Below are positions 27,396 through 38,644 of a DNA stretch of 40,809 bases, one piece after another. The position numbers were made by a program, and so were the translations under genes. The notes under the pieces were generated by a model. It ran no database searches and was not told the origin of the DNA. It saw only the letters and a program-made list of their open reading frames with translations. Position 1 is the stretch's first letter. The number at the start of each line of letters is the position of its first letter. Origin of the DNA: Candidatus Altimarinota bacterium (lineage in GTDB: Bacteria > Patescibacteriota > Gracilibacteria > BD1-5 > UBA2023); contig JACMPX010000022.1 in assembly GCA_014377245.1 (NCBI GenBank), positions 1-40,809 of the forward strand, read 5' to 3'.

Positions 27396-28553
27396 CTATC
27401 TCACCAATCTCTCATATATAGCTCGTCCTCACTCTGAGAGTGAACCAGAATCGATTTTTTTCACTACTCAAATGAGCTGGTCGAGAGTAGTTCCAGTATC
27501 CTGAGCATAAGTATCAAGGAGTTGTTTAGTATACTGTAGTGTCATACCGGAAGACGAGACAATATCCCACATTGCTCCACGTGTCAGACTCTCTATGATC
27601 TGATCTCCGTTGATTATATTATCACGTAGTGATATAATCACTCATCGCAACTGATCGCGCTCTTGTACAAAATCTGTACTCTGAAACGACTGATACCAAC
27701 GAGTTACCAGGGTAGTAGGCAGATTTGCTATATCTGAAATATTCCCTGAGGCGATTGCCGAGAACAAGCTAATCGAGTCAAACCCTGAGAAAAATGAGAG
27801 TATCCATCTTACGAATTGATCCCATATATTGGACATATCCGATTTGCCTGTGAGGAGTGTATAGGCGTCTCTCATCGATGTATCACGTAGAGCTATATAT
27901 GCAGTATCTTTTGTAGTATTGAGTCTGACCCAAGCCATATCGAGTCAGAATCAGATTTTTGAAAAGATATTATCCGCCGCAACAACGTCTCCAGGGAGGA
28001 GTGTTACAAGTTGACCAAGAGAATTCTGCAGCGTCACACTATGGGTAACTGAATGGATGTAGTTATTGTCAATATTTATCTCGAATACCGTACCACGTAC
28101 ACCTGCAACTGTACCATACTTGGGAATATTGAATTCAATACGTGAATCAGGATAGAGGGTTCGGACAATATTTGACCATACTTTGCCACTCTCAAGTGAG
28201 GCAACGAGCTCAATACGCGAATAATCTGCTGCCACTCGCATCCGTTCTATAATGAGTTGTGATGATGGACCGAGACGAGTCGTCGAGTGATCAGGCCAAG
28301 TGATCACAGACTGAGAATCTGCTCGCGTGAAGATAATATCTCACTCCTGTATCTCATAGGAATCAGGTATAGTCATATCGATCGCAAGTTTACCTCGACT
28401 GATCGTCACATTTCATTGTTCAACTTGAATGTAGGGATCAATAGGATCATCACTATGGATCGCCCTATAGTATCGGTATGTTGTCATGGTAAATGCAATA
28501 ACTACAATCGAGATAACTATCAGAATTATAGAAAGGAGAATGTTTTTATTCAT
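27396..28553 (-). CDS. FecR-domain membrane protein
   Basis: A 385-residue protein with one N-terminal membrane segment (about residues 5-24) and an exported body. The FecR domain is seen at about 68-175: EGDIIFTRADSQSVITWPDH, then TRLGPSSQLIIERM and FNIPKYGTVAGVRGTVFEIN, where AGVRGTxFEI is the family signature. About 200 largely helical residues of unknown fold follow. Seven or so TGA codons code Gly. FecR proteins in other bacteria are sigma-factor regulators or, in many cases, surface proteins with a FecR beta domain; no sigma factor lies nearby, so a structural role fits better. It is downstream of the ParB-like gene by 8 bases and so shares its promoter. Confidence 0.8.
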
Positions 28554-28561
28554 ATGAGGTT

Positions 28562-28936
28562 TTAGTCGGTAATCTGGCAGGGTATCATCGCATCTTCATC
28601 AAGTGAATATATAGCACAAAGGCGATGGTATCCATCTGCTATGATAACTCGTGATGTTCTCGGATCACGAACAAGAAGGAGTGGAGAGAGGAGAATTCAT
28701 TTTTTAATTTTTTTCTGGTCTCTTTTTACATGCATATTACTCACTCCGAGGAGACTGAGACATGAGGCACGGAATATATCCTTGGCCTTGAACATAGAGA
28801 TATCTGCTCACTGAAGTCGTCAGATATATCACTCAATAATATCATTTGGAAACAAGAGCCTCAAATAGTCTCAAGCTGCTGGATAGTCATGTTCCTCAGG
28901 GAAATCGAGCCAGAGAATTTGAGTGAGTGCTTTCAT
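28562..28936 (-). CDS. Small ParB-like nuclease-domain protein
   Basis: A 124-residue protein. The C-terminal part SRVIIADGYHRLCAIYSLDE resembles the ParB/sulfiredoxin-fold motif (xxIxDGxHRxxAxxxL), followed by MIPCQITD. Five TGA codons are read as Gly, including three in 11 residues (near codons 37-46). The full ParB HTH is absent, so this is not a partition protein in the classic sense; small proteins with this fold act as phosphotransferases or nucleases. It is the first gene of a two-gene unit with the FecR gene. Confidence 0.65.
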
Positions 28937-28977
28937 AGTTTTAGTTGGGAAACTGTATATGGAGAGAGTATATAGAA

Positions 28978-29006
28978 ATAGTATAGTATGTCTATATTGA
29001 TTTCAA
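28978..29006 (-). promoter_or_regulatory. Promoter of the ParB-like/FecR unit
   Basis: On the minus strand TTGAAA (29001-29006), 17 bases, TACTAT (28978-28983). It overlaps the divergent promoter of the GH18-NodB-GT2 gene. Confidence 0.6.
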
Positions 29007-29024
29007 GGGGATTCTGACTACACT
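28997..29024 (+). promoter_or_regulatory. Promoter of the GH18-NodB-GT2 gene
   Basis: TTGATT (28997-29002), 16 bases, TACACT (29019-29024). The ATG lies 27 bases downstream. The two divergent -35 boxes overlap, so the two units may be regulated together. Confidence 0.55.
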
Positions 29025-29051
29025 ACTCACTAATATAACACAAAGTTCCAC

Positions 29052-32000
29052 ATGCCAAATCCTATTTTTTTTGACCCAACTATGAAACGTGTGTCTCGTG
29101 CCAAACGTATGATATTTTTTATAGTTACACTGTTTATTTTCGCCATATTTGTTTTTGGTTTGAGTCTCTTTCTCCATCCGATCCTGCCACTTCCACAGGT
29201 ATTGAGAGATATTACTACCCAACATGGATTGCATAGATCTCTTGTGCCTCCGATGATCTCAAAACAACCCATATATAGGAGAACTGCGTTACTAAATGGA
29301 ACTGGCAATAGTTCTCCAGAAAATAGAAATGTCTACATGTTTTGAGTGGAGTGGGACGATGCGAGCTTTGCATCACTCGAACAAAACAAAGCACAAATTG
29401 ATACATTGATTATGGAAGAATTGACCCTCTCAAACAGTGGAATGGCCATGATCTCTCCAGATAAGTTCAAACGGACCCAAGAGTATCTGACAAGTAATGA
29501 CCCTGATCTTCCCATACATGCTCTCATCAACAACTATAACTCTGTCAAAAATATCTGGGATACTGCTCTACTCTATATGACACTGAGTGATGAAACAAAA
29601 AGAAAGAATCTCGAAAAAGAACTTATAGATTTTGCAGTACTCCATAATTTGAGTGGGATAAATATCGACTTTGAGGAACTCGATAGTAAGACAATTCCAT
29701 ATTATCTGACATTTCTTGGAGAATTATGATCCCTACTCCATGCTGAAGGGAAGATTATATCAGTCAATGTACCACTTTCAAACGATAGCTTTGATTTACC
29801 TGAGATTGCCAATCGTGTAGACTTGATATTTCTCATGGCATATGATGAACACTGGTCGAGTGCCACACCAGGACCGATCGCTTCGCAGAACTGGATCATC
29901 GATGGAGTGATGACAGCAATGAGTAAGGTACCAAAAGAGAAACTGGTAGTCACTCTCGGAAACTATGGATACGACTGGACAATAGGACAAAAACAATCCA
30001 CCGCCCTAACTTTTCAAGAGGCTCACACTATTATGAGAGAATCGAGTGGGTCAATCGTATTTGATTCTGGAAGCCTCAATCCGATGTATTCATACACGGA
30101 TGAACAAAATAAAGAACACGAAGTCTGGTATCTCGATGCGGTTACAGCTTATAATACACTATCCAGTCTCGAGTCACTCGGAATCGAGAATATTTCACTC
30201 TGGCGTATGGGATCCGAGGATCCCAGTATATGGAAAATATTCAAAAAACCGGCAACGCAAGAAAATGCGAAAAACCTCGAAAATTTTGGCTATGGATATG
30301 AGATCGATTATGCTGGTAATGGTGAGTTCTACAAGCTGCAGAGTGAGCCAATATCCTGAAAAAGAAAACTCTCTTTCTCAGGAACCCTGATCACAGATGA
30401 AGTGATCACTACATTTCCTTTTCCATATACGATCGCTCGCTATGGAGAGGCTAAAAACAAGAAAATTGCACTTACCTTTGATGATGGTCCTGATGCCAAT
30501 TTTACACCGAAAATACTCGATGTTTTGAAACAAGAAAATATTCTAGGAACATTTTTTGTGATTGGAGAAAATGCTGAAAAATACCCACAAATCATACAAC
30601 GCATCTATACAGAATGACATACGCTTGGAAACCATAGTTTTTCTCATCCTGATCTATCCAAAGTTGGTCCCTTTCGTACTGACTTTGAGCTCGTATCTAC
30701 AGAACGTATCATTGAGAGTATTACTGGACACAAGACTATACTGTGGCGTCCACCATATGGTGTAGATATAGAACCAGAAACCCCGAATCAAGTACAACCA
30801 CTCATCAATTCCAGAAGTCTGGGATATATTACGGTAGGTATGAAAATCGATCCAAACGACTGGGCAAATCCTGGAGTAGACACGATCGTCGATAGAGTCA
30901 TCGAACAACTCCAGTCAGGACGGGGGAATATTGTACTCCTCCACGATGCTGGGGGTGATAGGAGCGAGACTATAGAGGCACTGCCAATACTGATAAAAAA
31001 ACTCAAAAATCTCGGGTATGAATTCATTGAATCAAGTGCACTACTATGAACTTCTCGCGACGATATTATGCCAATAGTTCAAGGAAATGATGCCTTATTT
31101 AAAGATATAAACCACACTTCTTTTTCTTTTATTATATTCATCCTCTGGTGTATATACTATATTTTCATGGCAACCTTAATTTTTGGGATCATACGACTCA
31201 TAGTTATTATGTTCTTTGCTTTTGCAGAGACGTACCATTTCACTCCTCGTCGTACTTATGATACTAGTGGGAAAATTTCAGTATCAGTAATTGTTCCTGC
31301 ATATAATGAAGCAAAGGTAATACAAAAAACTATTGATTCGCTCCTCCTGAACAATTACCCAAAATTTGATATCATCGTGGTGGACGATTGATCTACCGAT
31401 TTGACGAGCCACATAGTACAACAGGAATATGGAAACAATCAAAATATACGACTCTTTACACGAATGAATACCTGAAAAGGTGAGAGCATAAACTACGGCG
31501 TACAGCATACAAATGCTGATGTGGTTATCGTCATCGATGCTGATACGATCTTTGCGCCAGATACGATTCAGAAGCTCGCTCGACACTTTATAAATCCATC
31601 AGTCGGTGCCGTATCTGGAAATGTAGTAGTCTGAAATCGAGAGAATATCCTCACACATCTCCAAGCACTCGAATACAATACGAGTCAGAATCTAGATAGA
31701 CGGGCATATGATGCCATGAATACTATTACTGTAGTGCCTGGTGCTGTCTGAGCATGGAGAAGAAAGATACTTCTACAGCTCGGATGATTCTCAAAAGACA
31801 CCCTTGCCGAGGATAGTGATATGACCGTGAGCATTCTTCGTGCTGGATACTTGATCCAGCACGAAGAATATGCCTATGCTTATACCGAGGCACCCACAAA
31901 CTGGAGAGCTTTTGCGAAACAACGGTTTAGATGGGCATTCTGAGTTCTCCAAGTCACCTGGAAGCATATTGATGTCCTCTTCACTCCAAACACTCCAGTT

Positions 32001-32390
32001 GCACTCAGATTTTTTATATTTCCGAGTTTTATTATTTATCAGATTATAGTTCCTATTATTGCTCCTCTTTTTGATATCTTCACTATCATTATGCTCATAC
32101 TCAATACTCTGAGTTATTTCTTATATGGCTCAGGGATATACTTCGAAACACTCCTGCATGTTCTCTCTTACTCACTCATATTTCTCACACTTGATTTTAT
32201 TATCGCTTGTACCGCACTTACTTTTGAGAAAAATGAGAGCTGGAAGCTCCTTATCTATTTTTTACCGCAACGAGTATTATATCGATTTTTTATGTACTAT
32301 ATCAATCTTCGGGCCCTTTGGAGTGGAGTCAAATGAGGTATCATCGGGTGGGGAAAGCTCGAACGCAGTGGAACAGTGAATAGGAAATAA
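29052..32390 (+). CDS. Trifunctional GH18 hydrolase / NodB deacetylase / GT2 glycosyltransferase
   Basis: An unbroken 1112-residue frame with about 12 TGA codons read as Gly; reading them as stops breaks it into many pieces. A membrane segment lies at about 22-45. GH18 module, about 95-410: GINIDFEEL near 201-209 is the DxxDxDxE-type active site with the catalytic Glu, and LIFLMAYDEHW is typical. NodB deacetylase, about 470-665: TFDDGPD near 476, EGHTLGNHSFSH with the first Gly as TGA, RPPYG and LLHDAGG. Membrane segments follow near 690-730, then GT2, about 742-1000: SVIVPAYNEA, DADT, AEDSD and QRFRW. C-terminal membrane helices end it. It probably makes, deacetylates and trims a beta-linked GlcNAc-type polysaccharide and exports it. 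Confidence 0.9.
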
Positions 32391-32487
32391 TATCTATAAA
32401 AAATAATCCTTCTCCATCAATTGCAATAGTCTCAAAAATAAATATAATTATAAGTCTTTTTAGAGTAAATTTATATTATATTATAAT

Positions 32488-33657
32488 ATGAGCCATAGTA
32501 GTTTTTTTGGAACATCTGATAAGGCAATATGAGTAAAAAGAATCGCAGTTTATTTGCTACTATTAGTAGTGTATGTCGTTATAGTCTCACTCACCATTAA
32601 GCAGGTATATGAGAATATTATCACACAATATGGTGCCTATACTCCTCTGAGTCCAGTATTGATAGTAAATCCTATATCGAGAAGAGCTACACCCACCACA
32701 ACGAATACTGTTGTAAACATATCGAATCGCGTCTACGCTTTCTGAGTAGAGTGGGATAACTCGACTCTGGAGTCTCTCACCCTCCATCTCGACCATATCG
32801 ATGAACTCATTATGGAAGAGCTCACTCTGAACCCTTCTGGCGTATCTCTCGTGAATCCTATCAAGTTCAAAAGGACGCAGGCATACCTCAGAAAAAATGC
32901 TCCAAATTTACCACTCCATGTTCTAATCAACAACCATAACCTGACGAATAATACCTGGGATACGAGTCTCCTCTACAGTAACTTGAGTGATACTACAAAG
33001 CGTAGAGATATCAAACTATGGCTATTGAACTTTGCTATCATAAATAATCTAGCAGGCATCAACATAGATTTTGAAGAGATTGATAAAAAGACGTATCCAT
33101 ACTATCTTATGTTTCTCAAAGAGCTCACTCTATCACTCAACGCATTATGAAAAAAGCTCACTGTAGATATTCCTATTTCTAATAGTCTATTTAACTTGCC
33201 TGAAATCGCAAAACGCGTCAATCTCATATTCCTAATGGCATATGATGAGCACTGGTCAGGGTCAACCTCAGGATCGATAGCATCTCATCTCTGGTTCGAC
33301 CATGGAATTCGATCTGCGGTCAATAGGGTCTCTCGAGATAAGCTCGTCGTGATACTAGGTAACTATTGATATGATTGGATAATCTGAGATAATACGGCAA
33401 AACCTCTCACAAATAGACAGGTGCAATCGATTATACAAAAGACAGGTGCAACACCCAGAATAGACCCAAAGACCTCAAATCCATTTTACTACTATCTCGA
33501 TGAGGCTCGTAGAGACCATGTAGTATGGTACCTCGATAATAGTACTATATATAAGTCACTCAACATTCTCAAAAATCTCGGTATAAAAAATGTTGCCCTA
33601 TGGAGACTCGGATCAGAGGATAGAGGCACATGGGAAATATTAAAGAATATAAAATAA
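32488..33657 (+). CDS. GH18-like hydrolase, paralogue of the preceding GH18 module
   Basis: A 389-residue protein with an N-terminal membrane segment (about 22-42) and a GH18 module. It is closely similar to the module in the gene just upstream: the pairs YAFGVEWD/YMFGVEWD, ELIMEELTLNPSGVSLVNP, GINIDFEEI and LIFLMAYDEHWSGST are shared. The catalytic Glu in DFEE is kept. It has no NodB or GT2 part, so this looks like a duplication of the first module. TGA codons code Gly in GNYGYDWIIGDN and elsewhere. It may cut or bind the same polysaccharide on the cell surface. An AT-rich stretch with TATAAT-like boxes directly precedes the ATG. Confidence 0.85.
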
Positions 33658-33666
33658 TTATTTTCA

Positions 33667-33694
33667 TTGCTCAACTCTAAAATATAGATATACT
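33667..33694 (+). promoter_or_regulatory. Promoter of the 33710 gene
   Basis: TTGCTC (33667-33672), 16 bases, TATACT (33689-33694). The ATG is 15 bases further on, so the leader would be about 9 bases. Confidence 0.6.
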
Positions 33695-33709
33695 TATGTT
33701 ATATTTTCT

Positions 33710-34111
33710 ATGTATTCTCGTTTTCACTACATTCTCATTATATTGATTATAACAAGCGTCTATTTGATATACCTGATTGGCTACTATACTTTGCAACAGT
33801 TCCAGACAAGTAATTTCATGGAAGGCGTGCAAATGGCTAATACTAAAACCACAAAAAGAAATCAACAAAAAGAATTCTTGGCACAATATATCCATACTCG
33901 AGCATACCAAACACAAATAGCGAAGGCAACTCAGAATAAAAGATTGCCCTGAGAAGAAGCAATCAATATCATACGTCCCAATGAGATCGAAGGAAATCGT
34001 GATATAGACTCTGAGATAGTAATTGCTCAAGCCAGAAAAAAAGAAGATGACCCAATGAAAAATATGACCAATCCAGAGAAGTGGTGGTATCTGATAGGTA
34101 AATGAATATAA
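33710..34111 (+). CDS. Small single-pass membrane protein, possibly divisome-related
   Basis: A 133-residue protein with one N-terminal membrane segment (ILIILIITSVYLIYLIGYYT, residues 8-27) and a charged, helical exterior. Two TGA codons: one after KRLP (33950-33952) and one near the end. The C-terminal NPEKWWYLIGKG resembles the end of FtsL/DivIC-like septum proteins (NPEYWWE...), and the size and topology fit, but the coiled-coil pattern is weak. A bidirectional terminator follows. Confidence 0.6.
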
Positions 34112-34144
34112 AAAATATCTCCCAATACTTGGGAGATATTTTTT
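34111..34144. terminator. Bidirectional terminator between convergent genes
   Basis: A long perfect stem, AAAAATATCTCCC/GGGAGATATTTTTT, with a 7-base loop. It has T-runs in both directions and lies between the stops at 34111 (+) and 34151 (-). Confidence 0.85.
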
Positions 34145-34150
34145 GGAGAA

Positions 34151-36187
34151 CTATTGAGCACTAGGCACTGCACTTAGGAGTGATTTTTTGACCCAACCAG
34201 TTACTCTGGCAAGTTTGAACTCTATCCATCCATCTTGTTCTCGAGTTACTACAACTTTCATATCTTTTACCAAATATCCGAGGATTTTCGAATTTGCATT
34301 TGCACTGAGCCGTATATTTGCTTTGTTTGCGACTACTCGGAATGTAACACCGATATCATTTTTTACTTGTACTTGAGGACTTTTGAAATCTGATATATTA
34401 GTTGCAGAATTTTTGTTACTTTTGGTGACTGCATTTATCTTCAGTAGTTTTCGGATTATTTTCTGCTTGAGAAATGGTACTACCGTTGTAGTATTATTCG
34501 TGAGTGAGAGAGAGATTCCAGAGTTGGTAACGATAGAGACAGGTAACGCAACTGATGAAGCTGAAGAATACGAGCCACCTCCTCCTCCGCCTCCGCCTCC
34601 GCCAGAGTATACAGGAGGAACATATGGGGCCGTTATATAGATTGTACGTACTACTGTACTACTGCCATTTCCAGCTACATCTGTATGAGTATATTGCAGT
34701 GTATAGGTTCCGACTACTGCCGTATTGACTGATCCAGAGCTTGCAGGATTGATGGTACCAGTTCCATCGATATTATCAGTCCAAGTGGCACCGAGCTCTG
34801 TATATGATGAACCTTGAGCTATAGACTGACTCGCAGATCCAACGAGTGTGACTACTGGAGGAGTAGTGTCTATTGGTGAATAAGTAACTCCGAGTTGTGT
34901 GGCAACATTACTCGAGTTACCAGCTGCATCAAGTGCTGCTGCAGTTGGCATATTTATAGTTAGTGGTCATGCTGCAGCAGGCGTCACTGTAACTCTATAT
35001 ATAGTAGAACTGAGTGCCGTGAACGCGGATGTATTTCCGTTGGTTACTACGAAATCAGCTATATCTGCTCAGGTTACTGGTTCGGAGAATGTTGCTCGAA
35101 CATTGAACGATCCAGTTACTGTAGAAAGTGGAGTAGAGAGAACTACGGAAGGAGAAACTATATCATACAAAATAGAGAGTTGTATAGCTGCGTTGCTATC
35201 ATTACCAGATGGATCGACTGCAGCTTGTGTAGGCATATCGATAGTGACTACCCCATTCGTTGTAGGAGTCACGAGTACACTATATACAGAGGAACTCATA
35301 GCTACGAATCCTGTAGATGTACCATTGCTGATAACAAAATCCGAAATAGTAACACCCGTCACTGGTTCTGTGAATGTTGCCGTGACTGTAAATGGACCAT
35401 TGGTAGGACTCGCTACACTCGATGTGAGTGTCGGTACTGGTGCTGTAATATCGATAGAGGAAGCTGTAGTTGCGAATGATGTTCCTGCAGTATTTGCTGT
35501 ACAGGTTACTTTGGTGGTATTATCGACACATGTTACGACTGTGGAAGTACTCATCACGGCTTGTATCGCAGTGACGGATTGTGCTACTGTCTCAGTACTG
35601 ATAACTGCGTGATCATATATCGTTGGATTAATAGTAGCACGGAATGTCTCACCTACAGTCGGGGAAGTTGGTATAAAGTCTACTACTTGTGCTACTGCTG
35701 TAGCCACACCAGGTGTGGTATTAACCTCAGATACTGAGACAGTACCAACCTTCGATGAAGCTAGATTACCGTTTGTAGGAGTACCTATATGTGTCAATAC
35801 AAATTTACCAACAGATCCTGCTGTAGCTGAATAATTGGTAAATATGAATCCAGCAAGAGCCGTAGCCTGTTGATCTATAGAGCTATTTAATATAGAATCA
35901 ATCCTTCCGAATCCATCACTACAGTTAGTATCACTAATACCAAAATCAATGAAAGAAATAGTACAGCCATCGAGTGTCAGAGTATCAGTATCGATTCCTG
36001 CTACACCTACGGTGAATGTTGTTACGGATTGTGTGGCAGGTATATTTGCCTGTGTTTCTACAGCCGTGAATGTGGAAGTCAATGCAAATAACTGAGTAAG
36101 ACCAAGTGAACTCAGTTGAGTTGCCACCATAACTATAAGAGTCAATGCAGATACTTGTTTACGTGAACGGGAATAATTCGATTTCAT
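34151..36187 (-). CDS. Surface protein with Ig-like repeats, polyglycine linker and SH3b domain
   Basis: A 678-residue exported protein. The N-terminus MKSNYSRSRKQVSALTLIVM with a hydrophobic stretch to about residue 35 is a signal peptide or anchor. A beta-rich region follows (about 40-235), then two Ig-like repeats of about 92 residues each that share the pattern VTATFTEPVTG...DFVISNG...VTPTTNG...DPSGNDSN (about 240-430); the Gly after the second EPVT is TGA. Next is a DUF5011/HYR-type Ig domain (PPVVTLVGSASQSIAQGSSY, about 435-515), a run of ten glycines, none coded by TGA, and a C-terminal SH3b domain (ANIRLSANANSKILGYLV and WIEFKLARVTGWVKKS). SH3b domains bind cell-wall peptides. It probably acts in adhesion to a host or matrix. 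Confidence 0.82.
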
Positions 36188-36215
36188 AATGGAAGATTTA
36201 AAAATATATCCAAAT

Positions 36216-36244
36216 AACTTTATCCTATATTTTCTTTGATTGCA
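36216..36244 (-). promoter_or_regulatory. Promoter of the Ig-repeat surface protein
   Basis: On the minus strand TTGCAA (36239-36244), 17 bases, TAAAGT (36216-36221). The ATG at 36185-36187 follows about 28 bases later. Confidence 0.55.
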
Positions 36245-36300
36245 AATTATTGATATAAAAATCTAGAATGACTGTATTGACATAATTATTAAATAATATA

Positions 36301-36332
36301 AAAAACTTCTCAGATTTCACTGAGAAGTTTTT
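36301..36332 (-). terminator. Terminator of secF
   Basis: A perfect stem, AAAAACTTCTCAG/CTGAGAAGTTTTT, 16 bases past the secF stop. Confidence 0.8.
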
Positions 36333-36348
36333 GTCATTGCTCGTTATA

Positions 36349-37341
36349 TTATCTCTTACCTGTGAGGTCTACGAGGAGTGGAGACGCGACACAAACAGAT
36401 GAATAGGTACCGACGATCGTACCAAATATGAGAGCGAGTACAAATCCGCGTAGACTCTCAGGACCAAAGAAAAATAGAGCTATGAGTACCATCATCACAG
36501 TTGAGGAGACGAAGAGTGATCGACGCATAGTGTCCCAAATAGATTTGTCGATGAGATTGGCAAATGAGCTTTTATTTGATTTTGCGCTCGCCAGATTGGA
36601 CCTGATACGATCCATAACAACAATAGTATCATTGATTGAGTAACCTAGGACTGTCAGCATCGCCGTGATGAAAAATGTATCAATCTTGAACTCTGGGAAA
36701 AAATGAGAAGTAATAACATAAAGCCCAAATGCAATCACCACATCATGTGCGAGTGATACAGCAGTTACAATAGCAAATGGCCAACTTGCCATACCAGCTA
36801 TAGAGCCACGGAATGCATACTGGATATAGAGAGAGATTGCGAGGATCGCGAGTGCAAGAGTGAGATATCCTGACGACTTGATGTAGTCACCGAATGAAGC
36901 TCCAACATTGCGATACTGTACCTCAGTGACCGTCGCTCACTGGATATTGTCGAGCTCTTTTTTAATAGCTGTACTGAACGCTGTCTTCCCCGCCTCTATA
37001 CGAGCGAGATCCGTCCTACCTGCCACTTGAGCCACACTCTCATTGATACCTGCTTCAACTACTATATGATTTGTTCCACTAATCTGGTAGACAAGTGTAT
37101 CAGTAATAATATCTTTTTGAGCATCAGTGAGTCACTCTTTGGTTTTAGGAATAATAGTCGACTTGAGTCGCTCTATAGTTGCAGTCGGTGTAGGTCACTC
37201 AATACTATACTCAATCTGTATACCACCAGTCATATCTATGCCTTGATTGAGGGTAAAAATCCAAGGGGTAGCAAGAGAAAATAGAAATAATCCGAATGCA
37301 ATTGCATAAAAGTAGAAACGGTTCTGAACAAAAGAAAACAT
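36349..37341 (-). CDS. secF: Protein translocase subunit SecF
   Basis: A 330-residue six-helix membrane protein that uses the proton motive force with SecD to help proteins leave the Sec channel. The first helix is AIAFGLFLFSLATPWIF, followed by the Sec signature QGIDMTGGIQIEY. After the exported domain come ALAILAISLYIQYAFRGSIA, SLAHDVVIAFGLY and TVLGYSINDTIVVMDRIRSN, the last two being conserved SecF motifs. Three TGA codons code Gly (SIEGPTP, TKEGLTD and IQGATV). secD is not adjacent, which is unusual since secD and secF are normally paired. A terminator lies after it. Confidence 0.95.
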
Positions 37342-37442
37342 ATGAGTATGATTATCAATTACTAATTAACAATTGTTAACTAAATTGCATCCATTTATAC
37401 GATGATGGGTAAAAAAGTCAAAAGAAATATAGATAATCTCCT

Positions 37443-37471
37443 TGCAGTTTCACGAGCCATAGGATATACTC
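37443..37471 (+). promoter_or_regulatory. Promoter of the prgI unit, predicted leaderless
   Basis: TTGCAG (37443-37448), 17 bases, TATACT (37466-37471), then CATCTCGT-adjacent ATG at 37479. The start codon lies 7 bases past the -10 box. A palindrome TTAACAATTGTTAA (37368-37381) lies further upstream, in the region shared with secF. Confidence 0.65.
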
Positions 37472-37478
37472 ATCTCGT

Positions 37479-37895
37479 ATGCAGTATAAAATCCCCATCC
37501 AAATCGAAAATGAAGATGTCATAGTTGCATGACTCTCACTCCGTCAACTCATAATCATGATGATCTGGGGATGAGTTGGATATGGGTTGTTCAAATATAC
37601 AGAACCTCGACTCGGAGCGACTTTGGGACTCTGGTTTGGTTCTCCCTTTGTTATTATTGGCTTTATTATTGCACTCTTTCGAATGTATGAGATGACTTTT
37701 CTCCCTGCGGCTCTGAATTTCTTTAGATTATCACTCAATGCTAGATCTCGTATGTGGTCACAATGAGCTGATAGCTATAGTGAGATGGATATAGGGTATA
37801 TCACTCCGAGTAATCCTATGAAAGAAGCTAAGGCCAACAAAAGCTATGAACAAGTAACGAGTGATGAATTCGAAAATAATATTGGCAAACTCTAA
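37479..37895 (+). CDS. PrgI-family membrane protein
   Basis: A 138-residue protein with a short basic N-terminus typical of PrgI (MQYKIPIQIENEDVIVAGLS, the Gly being TGA), two membrane segments near 25-38 and 49-66 (LGLWFGSPFVIIGFIIALFR), and a soluble tail. PrgI proteins are VirB3-like inner-membrane parts of type IV secretion systems. In CPR they are often followed by TraC-like and VirB4 genes; here a TraC-like gene starts 11 bases later. Four TGA codons in all. The likely role is DNA uptake, conjugation or pilus assembly. Confidence 0.78.
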
Positions 37896-37906
37896 AATCT
37901 CTCCCC

Positions 37907-38626
37907 ATGACTCCAAACAATTCCGTCAAAACATGAAAAAAACCCTCTAAAGATGCGAGTACTCAACGTTATTTGCCATTTTCTGAGATTCGAGAAAATA
38001 TGATAATGATGAAAGATGGCTCGTCTCGTATGGTGCTCAGGGTTCATGCAGTGAATTTTAATCTCAAGAGTACTGATGAACAAGATGCTATACTTATAAG
38101 TTACCAGCGGTTTCTTAATGCTCTCTCATTCCCAATACAGATAATGATACGCTCACTTAAGGTAGATATCGAGACCTACATTAATCGACTCAAGAATCTC
38201 GCACTCAAGCAAGAGAATCCACTCCTCCAAGAACAAACTTACAAGTATGTAGACTTCCTCATTACTCTCATTGATCTCGCTCAGATTATGAAAAAAGAAT
38301 TCTATATCGTAGTACCATTCGACCTCGAGAATAACGAGAGTGTGAGAAAAACTGATATATTCTGAGTATTCAAGTCATTTTGGTCAGCTCTATCTCAAGA
38401 AGAATCTGTTGCAGATATCAGGAATAATCGTATCCGTATGACGAGACTAAGAAAAGGAAACTATGAAAGGCTCTCACAAATAAAGATGAGTCTTGAGTCT
38501 ATCGGACTCAAGGCAAATGAGGTAGAAAAAACTGATCTCGTCAAACTGATTTATAACTACTATAATCCTCGAATCAAAAATGAGATGCTCTTGAAGTGAG
38601 ATGTCGAAAATATGGATCTAGGATAA
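37907..38626 (+). CDS. TraC/VirB4 N-terminal-domain-like protein
   Basis: A 239-residue protein with no membrane segment and no Walker motifs. The start TQRYLPFSEIRENMIMMKDG and FLNALSFPIQIMIRSLKVDI match the N-terminal domain of TraC/VirB4-like type IV secretion ATPases, which here stands alone. Three TGA codons (codon 10, in DIFGVF, and near the C-terminus). The helical C-terminal part is of unknown fold. It forms an operon with PrgI; the ATPase itself is not downstream, where a Nudix gene lies instead, so it must be encoded elsewhere. Confidence 0.75.
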
Positions 38627-38644
38627 TTATCAATACAATCAACT

